Below are positions 1 through 10,546 of a stretch of DNA of 64,000 nt, piece by piece. The position numbers and the translations under genes were made by a program. Source of the stretch: Vitrella brassicaformis (Eukaryota; Sar; Vitrellaceae). Location of the stretch: assembly GCA_001179505.1 (NCBI GenBank), contig CDMY01000831.1, positions 149,839 to 213,838 of the forward strand, in the 5' to 3' direction. The notes below the pieces were generated by a model, which searched no databases, was not told the origin of the DNA, and worked only from the letters and a program-made list of their open reading frames with translations. Positions within the stretch are counted from its first letter, which is position 1. The number at the start of each line of letters is the position of its first letter.

Positions 1-22
1 GGGGGGGGGGGGGGGGGGGGGG
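1..22. repeat. Poly-G run at window start
   Basis: The window opens with 22 consecutive G. An almost identical G run follows the N gap at 26069-26083, so this is probably a contig edge or a sequencing artefact rather than biology. Confidence 0.7.
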
Positions 23-1144
23 CAGAAGCGCAGCTACGACGATAGTGGCCGACTGATCAGACAAAGAGGCCTTCTGCCGCCGGCCTGTGACAACAGACAC
101 CACCACCACCTGGCCGGCGCCAGCAAGCTGCCAGCTGGTCAAGCTTATCCAGCCTATCGTGTGCTCGTCTGGGATGGGCTCTCGTGCTCACCCCTGGGGC
201 TCTGCAGATCGGCGGTGTACCTCAAATCAGACTGGGGTACAACGCACACACATACATACACCACCACCAGCATCACCGCCACACACGCACTGTCGTGGCT
301 GCTGTGCGTGTTGATCAGGTTTGTCGACCGGCGAGAAGCTCGTACTCCCCACAGACGCCTATGTGGTGGACTTCAAGACCGCGATTTTCGACGCCGACTC
401 AAGAGTGTGCTCTCATGCTCTCATCTCATGGCTCGCCCGATCAACCACCGAGTGGTATTCCGAGACGACGAGGACATGGAGGTGATCTAACGAAAGCGCG
501 GAGGGCAAGAGGAAGACTTCTACCGCTCTCGTTTCCCTCACGTACGATGCAAAGACAAACAGACACATACACACTGGTGGACCTTCATTTTAGGGCGGTC
601 CAAGCGCAGCCGTGGTACATCCAAGAGGCAGCTGAGCCAGATATGATGGCCAATATCGCTGTGGAGAACGATTTCAAACCAAACGGCCCCACAGGTGACA
701 AATAGACTCAGCCTCACTGGATCTCTCAGATTCTGTCTCGTCAACTGCTGCACAGGGGACTTCCATGGCAACAAGGGTTGGGGGACCCTGGAACCCTATC
801 GGCCATGACGGCAACAACAAGTTGGGAGACCCGTGGGATCCCATCGGCCATCACGGCAACGACCAGGTCCCATCGCTGTTTGACGGCAAAGAACTAGGCA
901 ACGAAGGACTGCGTAAGCATCGATAAACCAGCCAAGATACACTAAGACATGTGACTGACACGCTCTGTTTCCTGCAGCAGAAGACAGTCAAATGGCAGCG
1001 TCCGACAGCGACGAACCAACGGCATCGAGCAACCAGGGGGAGCACCGCTACTGTGGCCCCGCCAAGAAGCCCATCGCCGTACAAGATGCTCAAGGCCAAG
1101 TACAGGCACTCATCTGACCTTGCCCCGACAAGGACAGCGACGAC

Positions 1145-1289
1145 TTCGACCCACACGGGGAGCACTGTATCTTCGACTACCAAGCCCTTATGATCGCCAG
1201 ACGGGAGCACGACGATAATGCCCTGGCCGTAAGAGAATACACCAACACACTCACACTCACATCGGCACTCACATCGGCAGTCATTTGCG
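1145..1289 (+). repeat. Duplicated exon plus intron start, copy 1
   Basis: This segment encodes FDPHGEHCIFDYQALMIARR followed by a GTAAGA donor and CACTCACACTCACATCGGCA-type intron sequence. It is closely similar to 1957-2089. Copy 1 carries one extra 12-bp unit (ACATCGGCACTC) in the intron part. Confidence 0.8.
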
Positions 1290-1956
1290 GGACGTGACGT
1301 GTCGGCAAGAGAAGACGAATCCATGGTGGGTGGAAGTCCATCATACTCAGAATAGTCACTCCCTTACTTACTCGGCTGTGGATGTATGTCAGGCGTCCAG
1401 CAGCACTTACCCCACCCCCTCACCACAGGAGAACACCCAAAACCTCGGCGGCGACAGCGAGCCCTCCGCCACCTCGGCCCGATCGATGCAGATGCACCTC
1501 CAGCGCGTCTCACTCGACCCAAAAGTAATCGCACTGCTGCCTGTTCTGTGCAAGGTGTATGATTCTACTTGCCTATACAGGTTGCGCAAATGGAGCAGAC
1601 TAGAGAGGTGTGTGACAAGATTATCGACATCATAGAACCGATGGTTGCGGCGGTCATGGATGACGGTCAGCAATCATACTCAGACCAGACACTGACTCAG
1701 ACACATGAGTGGGAAGGACTTCTCATGCACACGCTCATGTGGATGTGAACGTGCAGTGAAGGCTGAATGTCGAAACAAGATCTACAACTACCTCCTCACC
1801 CTCCCCATCAACCAGAATGCCCAAGACGGCAACGAGACCACCGACATCAAGGCCGATACCAAGACCGCCACTCGCGAGATCAGCGCCATCACCACCTCCA
1901 CGAAGACGGGCGGCACTGATGGCTCCTACACTGACAGCTCTTCAAGCCTCTTGGAT

Positions 1957-2089
1957 TTCGACCCTCATGGAGAGCACTGCATCTTCGACTACCAACCCCT
2001 CATGATCGCCAGATGTTAGCACGATGAGAATGCCCTAGCCGTAAGAGAATACACCAACACACTCACACTCACATCGGCAGTCATTTGCG
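1957..2089 (+). repeat. Duplicated exon plus intron start, copy 2
   Basis: Second copy of 1145-1289, same orientation, about 0.8 kb downstream. It reads FDPHGEHCIFDYQPLMIARC then TAG where copy 1 continues RREHDDNALA, so this copy cannot be translated through. The splice donor and following intron sequence are retained. Confidence 0.8.
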
Positions 2090-2309
2090 AATGTGTGTGG
2101 GTGGTGTTTAAATACCTGCCGGCAGATGGTCACTCACGATGATATCCCTGGCGTCAAACCAGACGACGACATCACCGGTGAGAACCCCGTGATCTGCTTC
2201 AAGTGCGGGAAGGTGATACATGGCGGCATCATCAGCCCTGAAAGAAAGAACGGGCTCAACGTAAGCACACAGTCACATACAGGTATGCTCCAAAACGCAT
2301 TGGGACGCC

Positions 2310-2420
2310 ATGCGTCAAACATGTGGTCGACAACAACCGCACACTAGCTGACTACAATGTTCGAGAGAATGTAAAGTTGCAGCTGCATGTGCGACTACTC
2401 GACCTGCTCCAACATCAACG
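2310..2420 (+). pseudogene. Ubiquitin-like domain fragment
   Basis: The frame VDNNRTLADYNVRENVKLQL followed by HVRLL matches the last third of a ubiquitin fold. Ubiquitin itself has TLSDYN, then a lysine/glutamate turn, then a leucine-rich final strand ending LRLRGG. The piece lacks a terminal GG and runs on into unrelated residues. No upstream exon supplying the first two thirds of the fold could be joined in frame. It lies between the decayed exons upstream and an OTU-like piece downstream. Confidence 0.5.
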
Positions 2421-2769
2421 AGTACCGCTGCGATGTGTGGCATTTTTTTCTTTATTTTTCAAACCGCTGTCATCCATCGTCACCCTCATGAAGACTCTGC
2501 CAGGCTGAGGTCTTAAAGTGCTATCCATGATGAGGCCCGAGTATGTCAAGACTGCTGATGGTGACTTAGTGGAGACCTTCGAGCTCCAGATGCGGCGTTT
2601 CCTCTACTACAACCGAGACGTGAATGCGTGGCTGCAGGTGTGCCATAGGTTTGAGTAGATCCTCAAGGTCTCATGAGGATGGTACACGTCAGTCAACCTG
2701 TGATTACACGGGTCAGTCGAGTGTATGGTTCTATGTGAAATGTCTGTGTTGTGTGTGTGTGTGTATGCT

Positions 2770-3020
2770 TGGATGATCTCATTGTTTATATTCGGGCGAC
2801 CAGCGTGTCACAATAAGATTCGGCAGTCGTCCGTGGATTACATGAGCAAGCGCTCCGACGTCTACGAGCAGTGAATGGTGGGCGACGATGAGGAGCAGCG
2901 CATTATGAAAGTCCACGGAGATGCGACCTGCAAAGGCGCGCCCGGCGTGTGGGGGGATGAGACATCGATCAGCGCGGTGTGTCACGCCTATGGAGTCAAC
3001 TGTTTGGTGCATATTGGGTG
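2770..3020 (+). pseudogene. OTU-like protease fragment with internal TGA
   Basis: The frame from about 2820 reads SSVDYMSKRSDVYEQ, then TGA, then MVGDDEEQRIMKVHGDATCK and GVWGDETSISAVCHAYGVN followed by CLVHIG and a stop. The spacing of the acidic helix, the WGDE motif and the hydrophobic helix before a VNxxVH strand resembles the second half of OTU cysteine proteases (WGG-x-EL-x-ALS then a short strand). The catalytic Cys-containing N-terminal half was not found. The in-frame TGA argues for loss of function. Family assignment is by eye only. Confidence 0.4.
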
Positions 3021-3129
3021 AAGGGGGAGAGACAGCTAGGGAAGTGCACATTCCTCTGTGTCTCTCTCTGTCTCCGTCTCGGTCTCCGTCTCTGTTTGTG
3101 TATGCACCTGTGTGTGCATTGGTGTCTTT

Positions 3130-3905
3130 CTGAACAGGTGTTTCTATATTGTATCGCGTACTTGAAACCCTCCGTCGAAGAAGCTGGAGAGGTTGAAGAG
3201 AAAGACATGATCAGCCCACCAGCGTGGGTTGGCACGAACCTGAAACAAATCATGGGGCACCTGACGGGCGATTTCGATAACAACGCCGAACGTGTCTCTA
3301 GGAGGATGAGCACGTATGAGACCAAAGAAGAGAGAGAGAACAGCATTTAGCGCCGTCTCCCATAGCATGCCTCTTGCGTTGCCTCTTTGTGTTTTTCATG
3401 TTTGTCTGTCTTTGTTAGGCCTGGTGTTTGCAAGACGCCGATGAAGGTGACGCCTGCCTGGCCTACGCTGACAGTCAACGAAAACCCGCACAAGAACGGC
3501 ACCAACAGCAAAGTCAAGTCGCTCTCTGCAGAAGAGTACTTCACCTGCCTCACCGTTCAGCCCTTCTACCAGAACCCTGACGGCACACTGCGAGTATGCG
3601 AATACATATAAAATATACGAACGAGTCAGACAGAGGTGAGGGGGGAATCGAGAGAGTGATACGCTCGCGAATGGGGTGTGGTGTGCTGATTATGTGTAAT
3701 CAGACATACATGCAGAGTGAGTGGGATCCAGCAGAACGCCGACTGGCTCACTCTGCGAAAGGTCTACTTCGTCGGAGCCCCAAAGGGGGCGCTGTGGGGA
3801 CAGTTCATATTGTTCTTCGACGAAAGTGGGGGCCTGGAGGTCTGAATCGAGGGGGCGCCCGTCGCGCTGAGCAGTATCGAGAAGGGTCACCAAGCACCCT
3901 CTCTC
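3130..3905 (+). pseudogene. Further decayed exons downstream of the OTU-like piece
   Basis: Three coding-like blocks follow in the same orientation. At 3139-3350, after an AACAG acceptor, VFLYCIAYLKPSVEEAGEVE runs on to a TAG. At 3436-3600 there is MKVTPAWPTLTVNENPHKNG with AEEYFTCLTVQPFYQNPDG. At 3739-3850, after CCAGCAG, NADWLTLRKVYFVGAPKGAL and WGQFILFFDESGGLEV end in a TGA. None is recognised. They may be the 3' part of the same broken gene. From 3906 to 4950 I see only microsatellites (GTGAGTGAGTGAGTGAGT near 4660) and no supportable gene. Confidence 0.3.
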
Positions 3906-4952
3906 AAACAGCACCTCGCAGGTGAGTCAGCACTGAGAGAGTAAGAAAGAGAAACGAGAAAAGAAACCAAAAGGAGTGAATGAAGAATGTGTGGGGGCTC
4001 ATGCTATGGATTTGACTTGTCATTTGCAGAAAAAGAAAATGATCCGCAAGGGTGTGGTCTGCAAGGAGCGGGAGCTACATCAGTAACCCCAGCGTTCCAC
4101 GAAGAAGACCCGTGTGGCTCCGCCGACCAGCACCTTAATGAGGGCCGGGTCTCACTCACTCTGCATGTCCTCCTGATAGCGCAGAATCACCAATCCACAC
4201 TATATATCCGCATGTATACCGCTATCTCAGACCCACCCTATTGTGACTGACTCGCTCGTTTTGTGTATCTTACGTGTGTCTACGTACCCGCAACAAGCGA
4301 GCAGCCTCAGGCGCTAAAAGTAGACATCCCTACACAGACAAGCTCTTCTTCTCTTTCCTGCCGAGTGCCAATTCGATGTTTGCAAAGGACAAGTGTATGT
4401 TCATATCATGCCATCAATACATGTCTCTTCACGAATGGCGTTCAGTCGCTCACGGCGATGCACCGAAATGTCGATCGATCACCTTGAAACAGGGACTTGG
4501 CTAAAGACAGCGCGCTACCTGGCGGCACATCCTACGCTCTTAGCCGTCCGAGAGAGCACAGCGCCACACTCGCCATCAACAAAAATCATCATTGCGAAGA
4601 CCGCTACGAAAAAGGAGGCCCACACGAAGGAAGGCAGGCACACAAACCGACAGTAACCGGGAGTGAGTGAGTGAGTGAGTGCACATGTGTACGCACGCAA
4701 TCGACAGCCAGGTGACGGACAGACATGCAATACCCGGCCCCACACATCACTAGGCGACACTACACTACACACCAACACACCACGACACTACACGTCTCTC
4801 TATCGTACACCCGATCGCCAAACAACCCCTCTTTGGAGCACATGGCGACCAGACATGCACCAACACGCTATCACTCATACACGCCGCGCCCACCCACAGT
4901 CGATACACACTTAATAAAAGCAATAATCCTTATGCACATATACATGCTCCTG

Positions 4953-6548
4953 TCAGTTGGGCGGCTCCTCTCCTGGTGCAACAGCGGCACCAGCAGCAGC
5001 AGGGGCAGCAGCCGGCTGTCCGTCGTTGGCATTGTCATGCTGTTCATTGACGGGTGGGGGGGTGACGGTGGCCGGTGGGGCGGGGATGGCGTCCGTGTAG
5101 GGCAGAAACAGACTCATCGGCAGCTCAAATGCCACAGGCCCCACAAGCTCGGTGTGCTTCAGCTGCCCCACACCCCCAACCGCCCGCCACTTGTGCATTA
5201 GCCCAGCCAGCGCCCTCTCACAGACACGCGAATGGTCCCTGCCGGCGCCCGCCTCACCACCAGAGGCCGTGTGTGGGGCCTTCCACAGCTTGAGACGGAT
5301 CAGCACAGAAGAGCTGGCGGGGAGGGGAGGGGGAGGGGCGCCAGGCTGTGTGTTGGTTGCCACGGGCAGCGAGTAGAGGACTGTGGCGACGGCCAGTATG
5401 TCGCGGCTACTGTGGGCTGATGAGGAGGGTGAGCTGCGGGGGGTGGGGGGAGGGGAGGAGAGGTCGTCGGCGCGTGCAGTGTCATCCACACCACCCTGTA
5501 GGTGCCGATAGAACGTCTCAACCTGGATGGACGGACACCCACACAAGGGGAAGGATGATATTCTGACAGAGAGTGAGAAATGTGCTGTGTTCTACCTCTC
5601 TTCCTGCCTACCTTGTAGCGTGGCCTCGTTGCGGCCTGAGCAGCTGCCAACGACGCACCTGTGGTGTCTTGTCTGATGACCCTCTCCCACTGGTCCCTCC
5701 TCAGATGGCCAAGCAGCGCCATACCGCCCTCACGGACGTACACCATGCACTCAAACGCAGGCCGCGTGTAGCTGTCCAGGTACTTGCACACAGCGAAGCA
5801 CACAAGCTGCCCTTTGCGCGACAGGTGCAGCAGCGACAGGGGCGACATCATGGCGCTGTCGCTTCTGTGGCTGGCGGGCGCCGGCAGTGCGTCAGACGAC
5901 CCTCTCACCGCCCGGCAGAGGGCCGCCAGCTGCCGCACGTTGTAGTCGACACCGAGTGGACGGCCGTCTGTGTGCTGGAGGAAGTGGCGCATGAGGGTGT
6001 ACTGCAACAAGTCCTCCGGTAGATCGCGGAGCAGCGAGAGGGAGGGGATGTCGCTGAGCAGCCTGGATGCATCCAGAGTGAAGGTGCTGCCGCCAGAGGA
6101 GGGAAACAGGCTGGCAATCAGGCGGCTCAGGTCCTCCCACCTCCTCCAGTCGCCCGCCGCCTCAATCAGACAGCACAGCTGACGCCAAGACGACTCCTCC
6201 GTGACGGCGATGGACAAACCGCCACCCAGCGAGATGCGCGACGGCTTTCTCAGGCACGAATGAGCTGACACCGATGCACTCGCCGTGCGGGAAACGACGC
6301 GCAGGCGGCTGAACCAATCAAAACAACCAGAGATATGGAATCCGTCGCTGTGGTTGGTTGCCCTCCCCACCCTCTTACAAGTAGAATGATCCGAGGGCAC
6401 GTCGGTGCGAGCGGCATGTGGTCCTCAGTATGACACACTCGGTGGCGGCGAGGTGGTCGGCGACGCCGTAGATGACGTCAATACTCACGTTCGTGAGGTC
6501 AAGAGCCGAAGAGAGGTTGGCAGTCGACCTGGCCTTTCGCGTGGACAT
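4953..6548 (-). CDS. F-box-like protein, three exons
   Basis: Model: exons 6548-6379, 6308-5612 and 5522-4953, giving 478 residues. Donors are GTAAGA and GTAGGC, acceptors TTCAG and TCCAG, and phases 2 and 0 join without a break. The N-terminus (MSTRKARSTANL, then IDVIYGVADHLAATECVILR and TTCRSHRRAL) has the pattern of an F-box: hydrophobic helix, alternating leucines, then C/R before a basic residue. The rest is not recognised. It is helical and Leu/Arg-rich, with a Pro/Ala-rich stretch and a low-complexity tail ending PGEEPPN. An F-box would suggest substrate binding for an SCF ubiquitin ligase, but the match is weak. Start chosen as the first ATG in frame with the F-box-like segment. Confidence 0.6.
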
Positions 6549-6861
6549 TTTCAGTCACTCCCAAGCCTCCATCCAAGCACACGTGGCAGCCGGGAGGCTC
6601 CTGAAGACACAGATCACAGAACGAAGCGAAGGGTAAGCGGTGTGCACATCAACTGTGCGTGAACTGCCTTTATTCTCGCACCTGACCACAGGACACTGAG
6701 ATCCATAACCACAGAAGGGAGATGAGGTCCCTTTGGGAGCGCGAAGCAGGGCTGGAAGGGCCTGCGAGCTTTAGCTCGCAGAAAAGGCGACGGCAGGAGG
6801 GAGGAGGCGAAAGCGGGTTCGCCTCATCCTGCAGCAACCAAGAGCTGCCAGGGACGCACAC
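6549..6861. promoter_or_regulatory. Intergenic region between divergent genes
   Basis: 313 bp separates the start codons of the F-box-like gene (-) and the PRPP synthetase gene (+), so both promoters must lie here or overlap the 5' ends. No TATA box or other named element was recognised. Confidence 0.5.
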
Positions 6862-9554
6862 ATGAGATCTATCACTCAAGCCGCAAGAGTAGCCAGCCGG
6901 CTGCAGCCCTCACTCTCCCTCCCATCTGATGCTCCCGCAGCAGTAACGTCACTTATCTGGGCCAGATGCAGCCAACGTTGTCAGCATTCGACCTCAAGAT
7001 CTCACTCCAGCAGCAGCAGCGGCACAATCAGTCCGGTGGTGACCTCTGCAACAAGGCCGCTCTTTCCATGGTCGTCAATGAGTCATGGTGGCGCTGAGCA
7101 AACACCACGAGCAAGGCGGGCGGAGGGGCTGTCGTTTGCCCTGTTTGCTGCGGTGGGCATTGGTGGGGCGTGGCTGGCTGGTTGGGGCGTCAAGAGGCGG
7201 CGGATGGCGCATTGTGAGGAGCGGGATGCCTCCGAGCTGCCGGACGAGGAGCCGGCCACCGTGGGAGGCGAAGAGATGAGGTCCGTTAAGGAATGCCTCT
7301 GTGTCTGGCTGGCATGCACCTCTGCAAGCGTCGTATCGTGTGTCGTTGCTCCTTTGTTTTGTGATTCTGTGTGTGCAGTAGCGACTATTACGACGAGGTG
7401 GCCGAGTTCAGCGAGATGAAGATCTTCGCCGGCAGCAGCAGCCCTGAGCTGGCCAGGGAAATATGCGCACACCTGGGCATCTCGGTAACACACACACAGC
7501 CCACACACACTGACGGAATCCTTGATGGATGTGTGGCGTGCATTTCTCTCATCAGTTGGGTCGTGCCTTCTGCGGCAAGTTCGCTGACGGAGAAGTAAGG
7601 CGATCAGATGGCTTCATCCTCCTTGCTGCCCGCTTCATGTGTGTGCTTGCGTGTGCTGTCCGCAACCACTCCCTATTGTCCAGATCGCGGTGCAGGTGCT
7701 CGACGAGGTGCGTGGGGGTGACGTGTACGTCCTCCAGAGTGCCCCCCACAGCGAGAAGGACACTGACTCGGCCTTCATGGAACTGCTGCTCATGACGTCG
7801 GCACTGCGAAGGTCGTCGGCCAAACGCATCACCGCTGTCATCCCATACCTCAGGTGTGCAGATCGGCAAACAATCACACACACACATACACGAACCAGTT
7901 CCTTGCTCTATCTTGCTCCTCTCTCTGTATATACCCACCGCTGCACTGCATGCCATGCAGCTATGCGCGTCAGACGCAAGTGTTTGAGGCCCATCGCCCA
8001 CGGCCGATAGCTGCCGCTGATGTGGCACTCATGGTCGGTCAGCCAGCACACAACGACGTTCACTAGTGAACGTCCCAGTGTGTTTTCTTTGCTGTCTGGT
8101 GCGTGGCGTGATGCATGAGTGCAGCTGTCGACGTTGGGCGTGGACCGCGTCATCTTGGTGGACGTTCACAACCCCAGAATGGAGGTGCGTGGGGATGGGC
8201 CACACGTATGTTCATGCTTTTCTCCCAGTCTCTCCTGCCTGCCTGTCTGTCTGTCTGTCTGTATGGCATGTGTGTCGCTAGGGTTTCTTCCCCACTGAGG
8301 TCCCCGTGCATAACATCGACGCACAGGCGCTGGCCGTCCAATACTTCAAGAAGAAAGTGAGTGAGAACCACCACGGAAAGAGAGAGATAAGATCCACCAG
8401 CACTCGACCACCCCGCCTTTGTGTTCATCTCCTCCCATCAGCATCTGGAGAAGGTGGTTGTGGTAGCGACCGACAATATGGGCGGCGAGCGGACAAAAGC
8501 CTTCTGGAACAGGCTGACGCGGGTGGGCATCGACGCGGGTCTGGCGTCCATGGTGTCCAACCGGCCGGAGCGGAGCCGCAGGGAGGGCTCGCCGCTCGTC
8601 CTGACGCCGCCTGGGTCCCTCGCCGACCACACCATCATCACCCAAGCTGGGGAGAAAAAGTGAGTGCATCGGACAGACACCGAGACAGATAATGGTATGG
8701 TGTGGAAATGTGTGTCTGTGTGTGTCTGTGGTTCGGACAGGAATGTTGCGAGTCTGGGTCGGCATGATTGGCTTGTGGGTGACGTCAAGGGGTGCGACTG
8801 CATCATTGTGGACGACATCATCGACACGGTGAGCCAGCGGGACACACTCACGCACAGCAGAGAGGCAGGCACACAGGAGATCGATGATGACCATCTGTCT
8901 GTGGTGTGTGTGGGTATGTGCACACAATGCAGGGAAGTCGGGCCTTCAAGACAGCCAATTTCCTCAAGAAAGCCGGTAGCCAACAAGACACACATGCATT
9001 GAACCGATCCACCTTTGATCGATCTGTCTGTCTCTGTGTGTGTTTAGGTGCCCGTCGTATTTTCATGTACGCGACCCACGGTGTGTTTTCCAAGGGCGCG
9101 ATAGACCGCATCAACAAGTCCCCCATCGATGAGCTCATCGTCACCAACTCCATCCCATTGCCTAACGTACACACACACACACACACGCGCACACACGCCA
9201 GACAAAGCAGCGGTGTCATGTGCTGCGTGTGTGTGTGTCTGTGTGTGTGTGTTCAGTACATTTTTTCCGAGAAGCTGCGGGTGCTGTCGATCGGCAAACT
9301 GCTCGCCGAGGTCAGCCAGGGGTGAGAGGGGGAGAGCAGAGCTGCCTGATTATGTATGTGGCCACTGTGCTGTGTCTGTGTGTGTCTGTGTGGTGTGTGC
9401 AGACCATTCGCCGCGTGCACACAAACTCGTCCGTGTCGGTGCTTTTCCAGGTGAGTGGCCACCCATCACACAGACGTGGGCTTGTGCAGGAATTGCGTGT
9501 TGCATGTGTGTGGGTCTTCAGGACGCGTTCATTGCAAAACAGCATATGGCCTAG
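6862..9554 (+). CDS. PRPS: Ribose-phosphate pyrophosphokinase (PRPP synthetase), 14 exons
   Basis: Transfers pyrophosphate from ATP to ribose 5-phosphate, making PRPP for nucleotide, His and Trp synthesis. Exons: 6862-7280, 7379-7484, 7556-7594, 7684-7853, 7961-8033, 8125-8184, 8282-8356, 8442-8659, 8741-8828, 8933-8975, 9048-9166, 9257-9310, 9403-9450, 9522-9554; 514 residues with all phases consistent. Family landmarks: [36 protein letters not shown] before the flexible loop, [32 protein letters not shown] (PRPP loop), [18 protein letters not shown]-like IVTNSIP and LLAETIRRVH. The core starts near residue 148. The N-terminus ([14 protein letters not shown]) looks like a mitochondrial presequence, followed at about residues 83-105 by a hydrophobic segment and KRRR. 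A downstream Met (MSHGGAEQ, 7070) could give a form without the presequence. Confidence 0.93.
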
Positions 9555-10546
9555 GCAGAGGGAGGCGCTCTGGTCTGTCTTTCTCTTTGCGGCGTGAGAC
9601 GGACGGGCCAGGCCGCCTTCGGATTGCATGTCACCATTGCCAAAGATGGTGGAACACACTCGGAGAGCGGCTTGGGTCGCCGGTCTCCGGTCGCAGAGAG
9701 AGGAAGACAAGCCAGAGATGGGTCTCTCTTGCGTTGTTGTTCACTTGGTGCTTGGTCCCGTTGGTTGGTGTAAGAGAGAGGCAGAGAGAGATGATCGGCC
9801 GGACGTTTATTTGTCTTTCTTTCTCTTTGTGTTGGGCAAGTGATGGCAATGGGTTGAGAACTGTGTGTCATTGTGCTCGTGTCAGGGAGGCCGCTGACGG
9901 ACCATGGCCGATTGCACGTCTCGATTGGCAGAAGTCGTGACGCGCAGTAGGTTCTGGGCCGGATGCGCGCGCCTTGTCATAGGCAAGAATGACAGACTGA
10001 CTTTGGGTGGGGGGTGTGGGTGCGTACGTTCTCCATCGATCATAGAGATGCTGCGCGGTGTGTATAGTCGTCACTGCGTGCGTGTTGTGACACTCATGGT
10101 TGCGAGACGATGACCGACAGAGACAAGGGTCACACACATAAATCCTTATTCCGAGTCGAACCTTCCTCTCGGCACACCGACAAGCCTCACACACTTGGCA
10201 GTGAGTGACCTCTGACGACAGGTCGTGATGCATCGGATGTGTCGACGACTAATTAATGGCATGTGGTGGGTTTGTTTGTGACCTGTGTGTGAAGCGTTCG
10301 TTCATCATGTGTGTGACCGGTGGCCTGGGTGGAGTAAACACGGTCTGGCGGGAAGCTTTATATATTCACACACTATAAAGGGCACCACACACATACACAC
10401 GGAAGAGGTCTCACAGATACATACATACGGAGAGATGCGTATACACACACATCAATGAGCACGTGAGTGGCTGGCGCCATCGGCGCATGAGAGCTACTAA
10501 TTCGATCCACGGTCGGGCTGTCTAACGGTCTGCGCCCCTACGTCAT
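9555..10546. other. Convergent intergenic region
   Basis: Lies between the 3' ends of the PRPP synthetase and RING genes. No coding frame is supportable. It holds one copy of a dispersed repeat (10056-10195) and CA-rich stretches near 10370-10450. Confidence 0.5.
10056..10195. repeat. Dispersed repeat A, copy 1
   Basis: About 140 bp closely similar to 20068-20200 in the same orientation. It includes GTGTATAGTCGTCACTGCGT, ACTCATGGTTGCGA, AGAGACAAGGGTCACACACA, TAAATCCTTAT and CCTTCCTCTCGGCACACC. Both copies lie in intergenic DNA next to the 3' end of a minus-strand gene. Nothing in it resembles a coding or RNA gene that I recognise. Confidence 0.8.

Larger units (their letters stand above)
765..2090 (+). 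pseudogene. Degenerate multi-exon gene, 5' part
   Basis: Not recognised. Short coding-like pieces with splice signals can be read but do not join into one open frame. At 765-912 a frame begins MATRVGGPWNPIGHDGN, contains a WNPIGH / WDPIGH internal repeat, and ends at a GTAAGC donor. After an acceptor near 977 a frame starting MAASDSDEP is broken by an in-frame TGA (ALI then stop) just before the segment DSDDFDPHGEHCIFDYQ. Further pieces are at 1429-1552, 1583-1746 (VAQMEQTREVCDKIIDIIEP) and 1750-2018. A second copy of the FDPHGEHCIFDYQ exon in the last piece carries an in-frame TAG. The broken frames favour a pseudogene. Wrong exon choices or sequencing errors are possible. Confidence 0.4.

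Noticed and set aside
4393-4656. Short overlapping open frames near 4.4 kb
   Set aside because: No domain, no splice partners, and three overlapping frames of similar length, as expected by chance.
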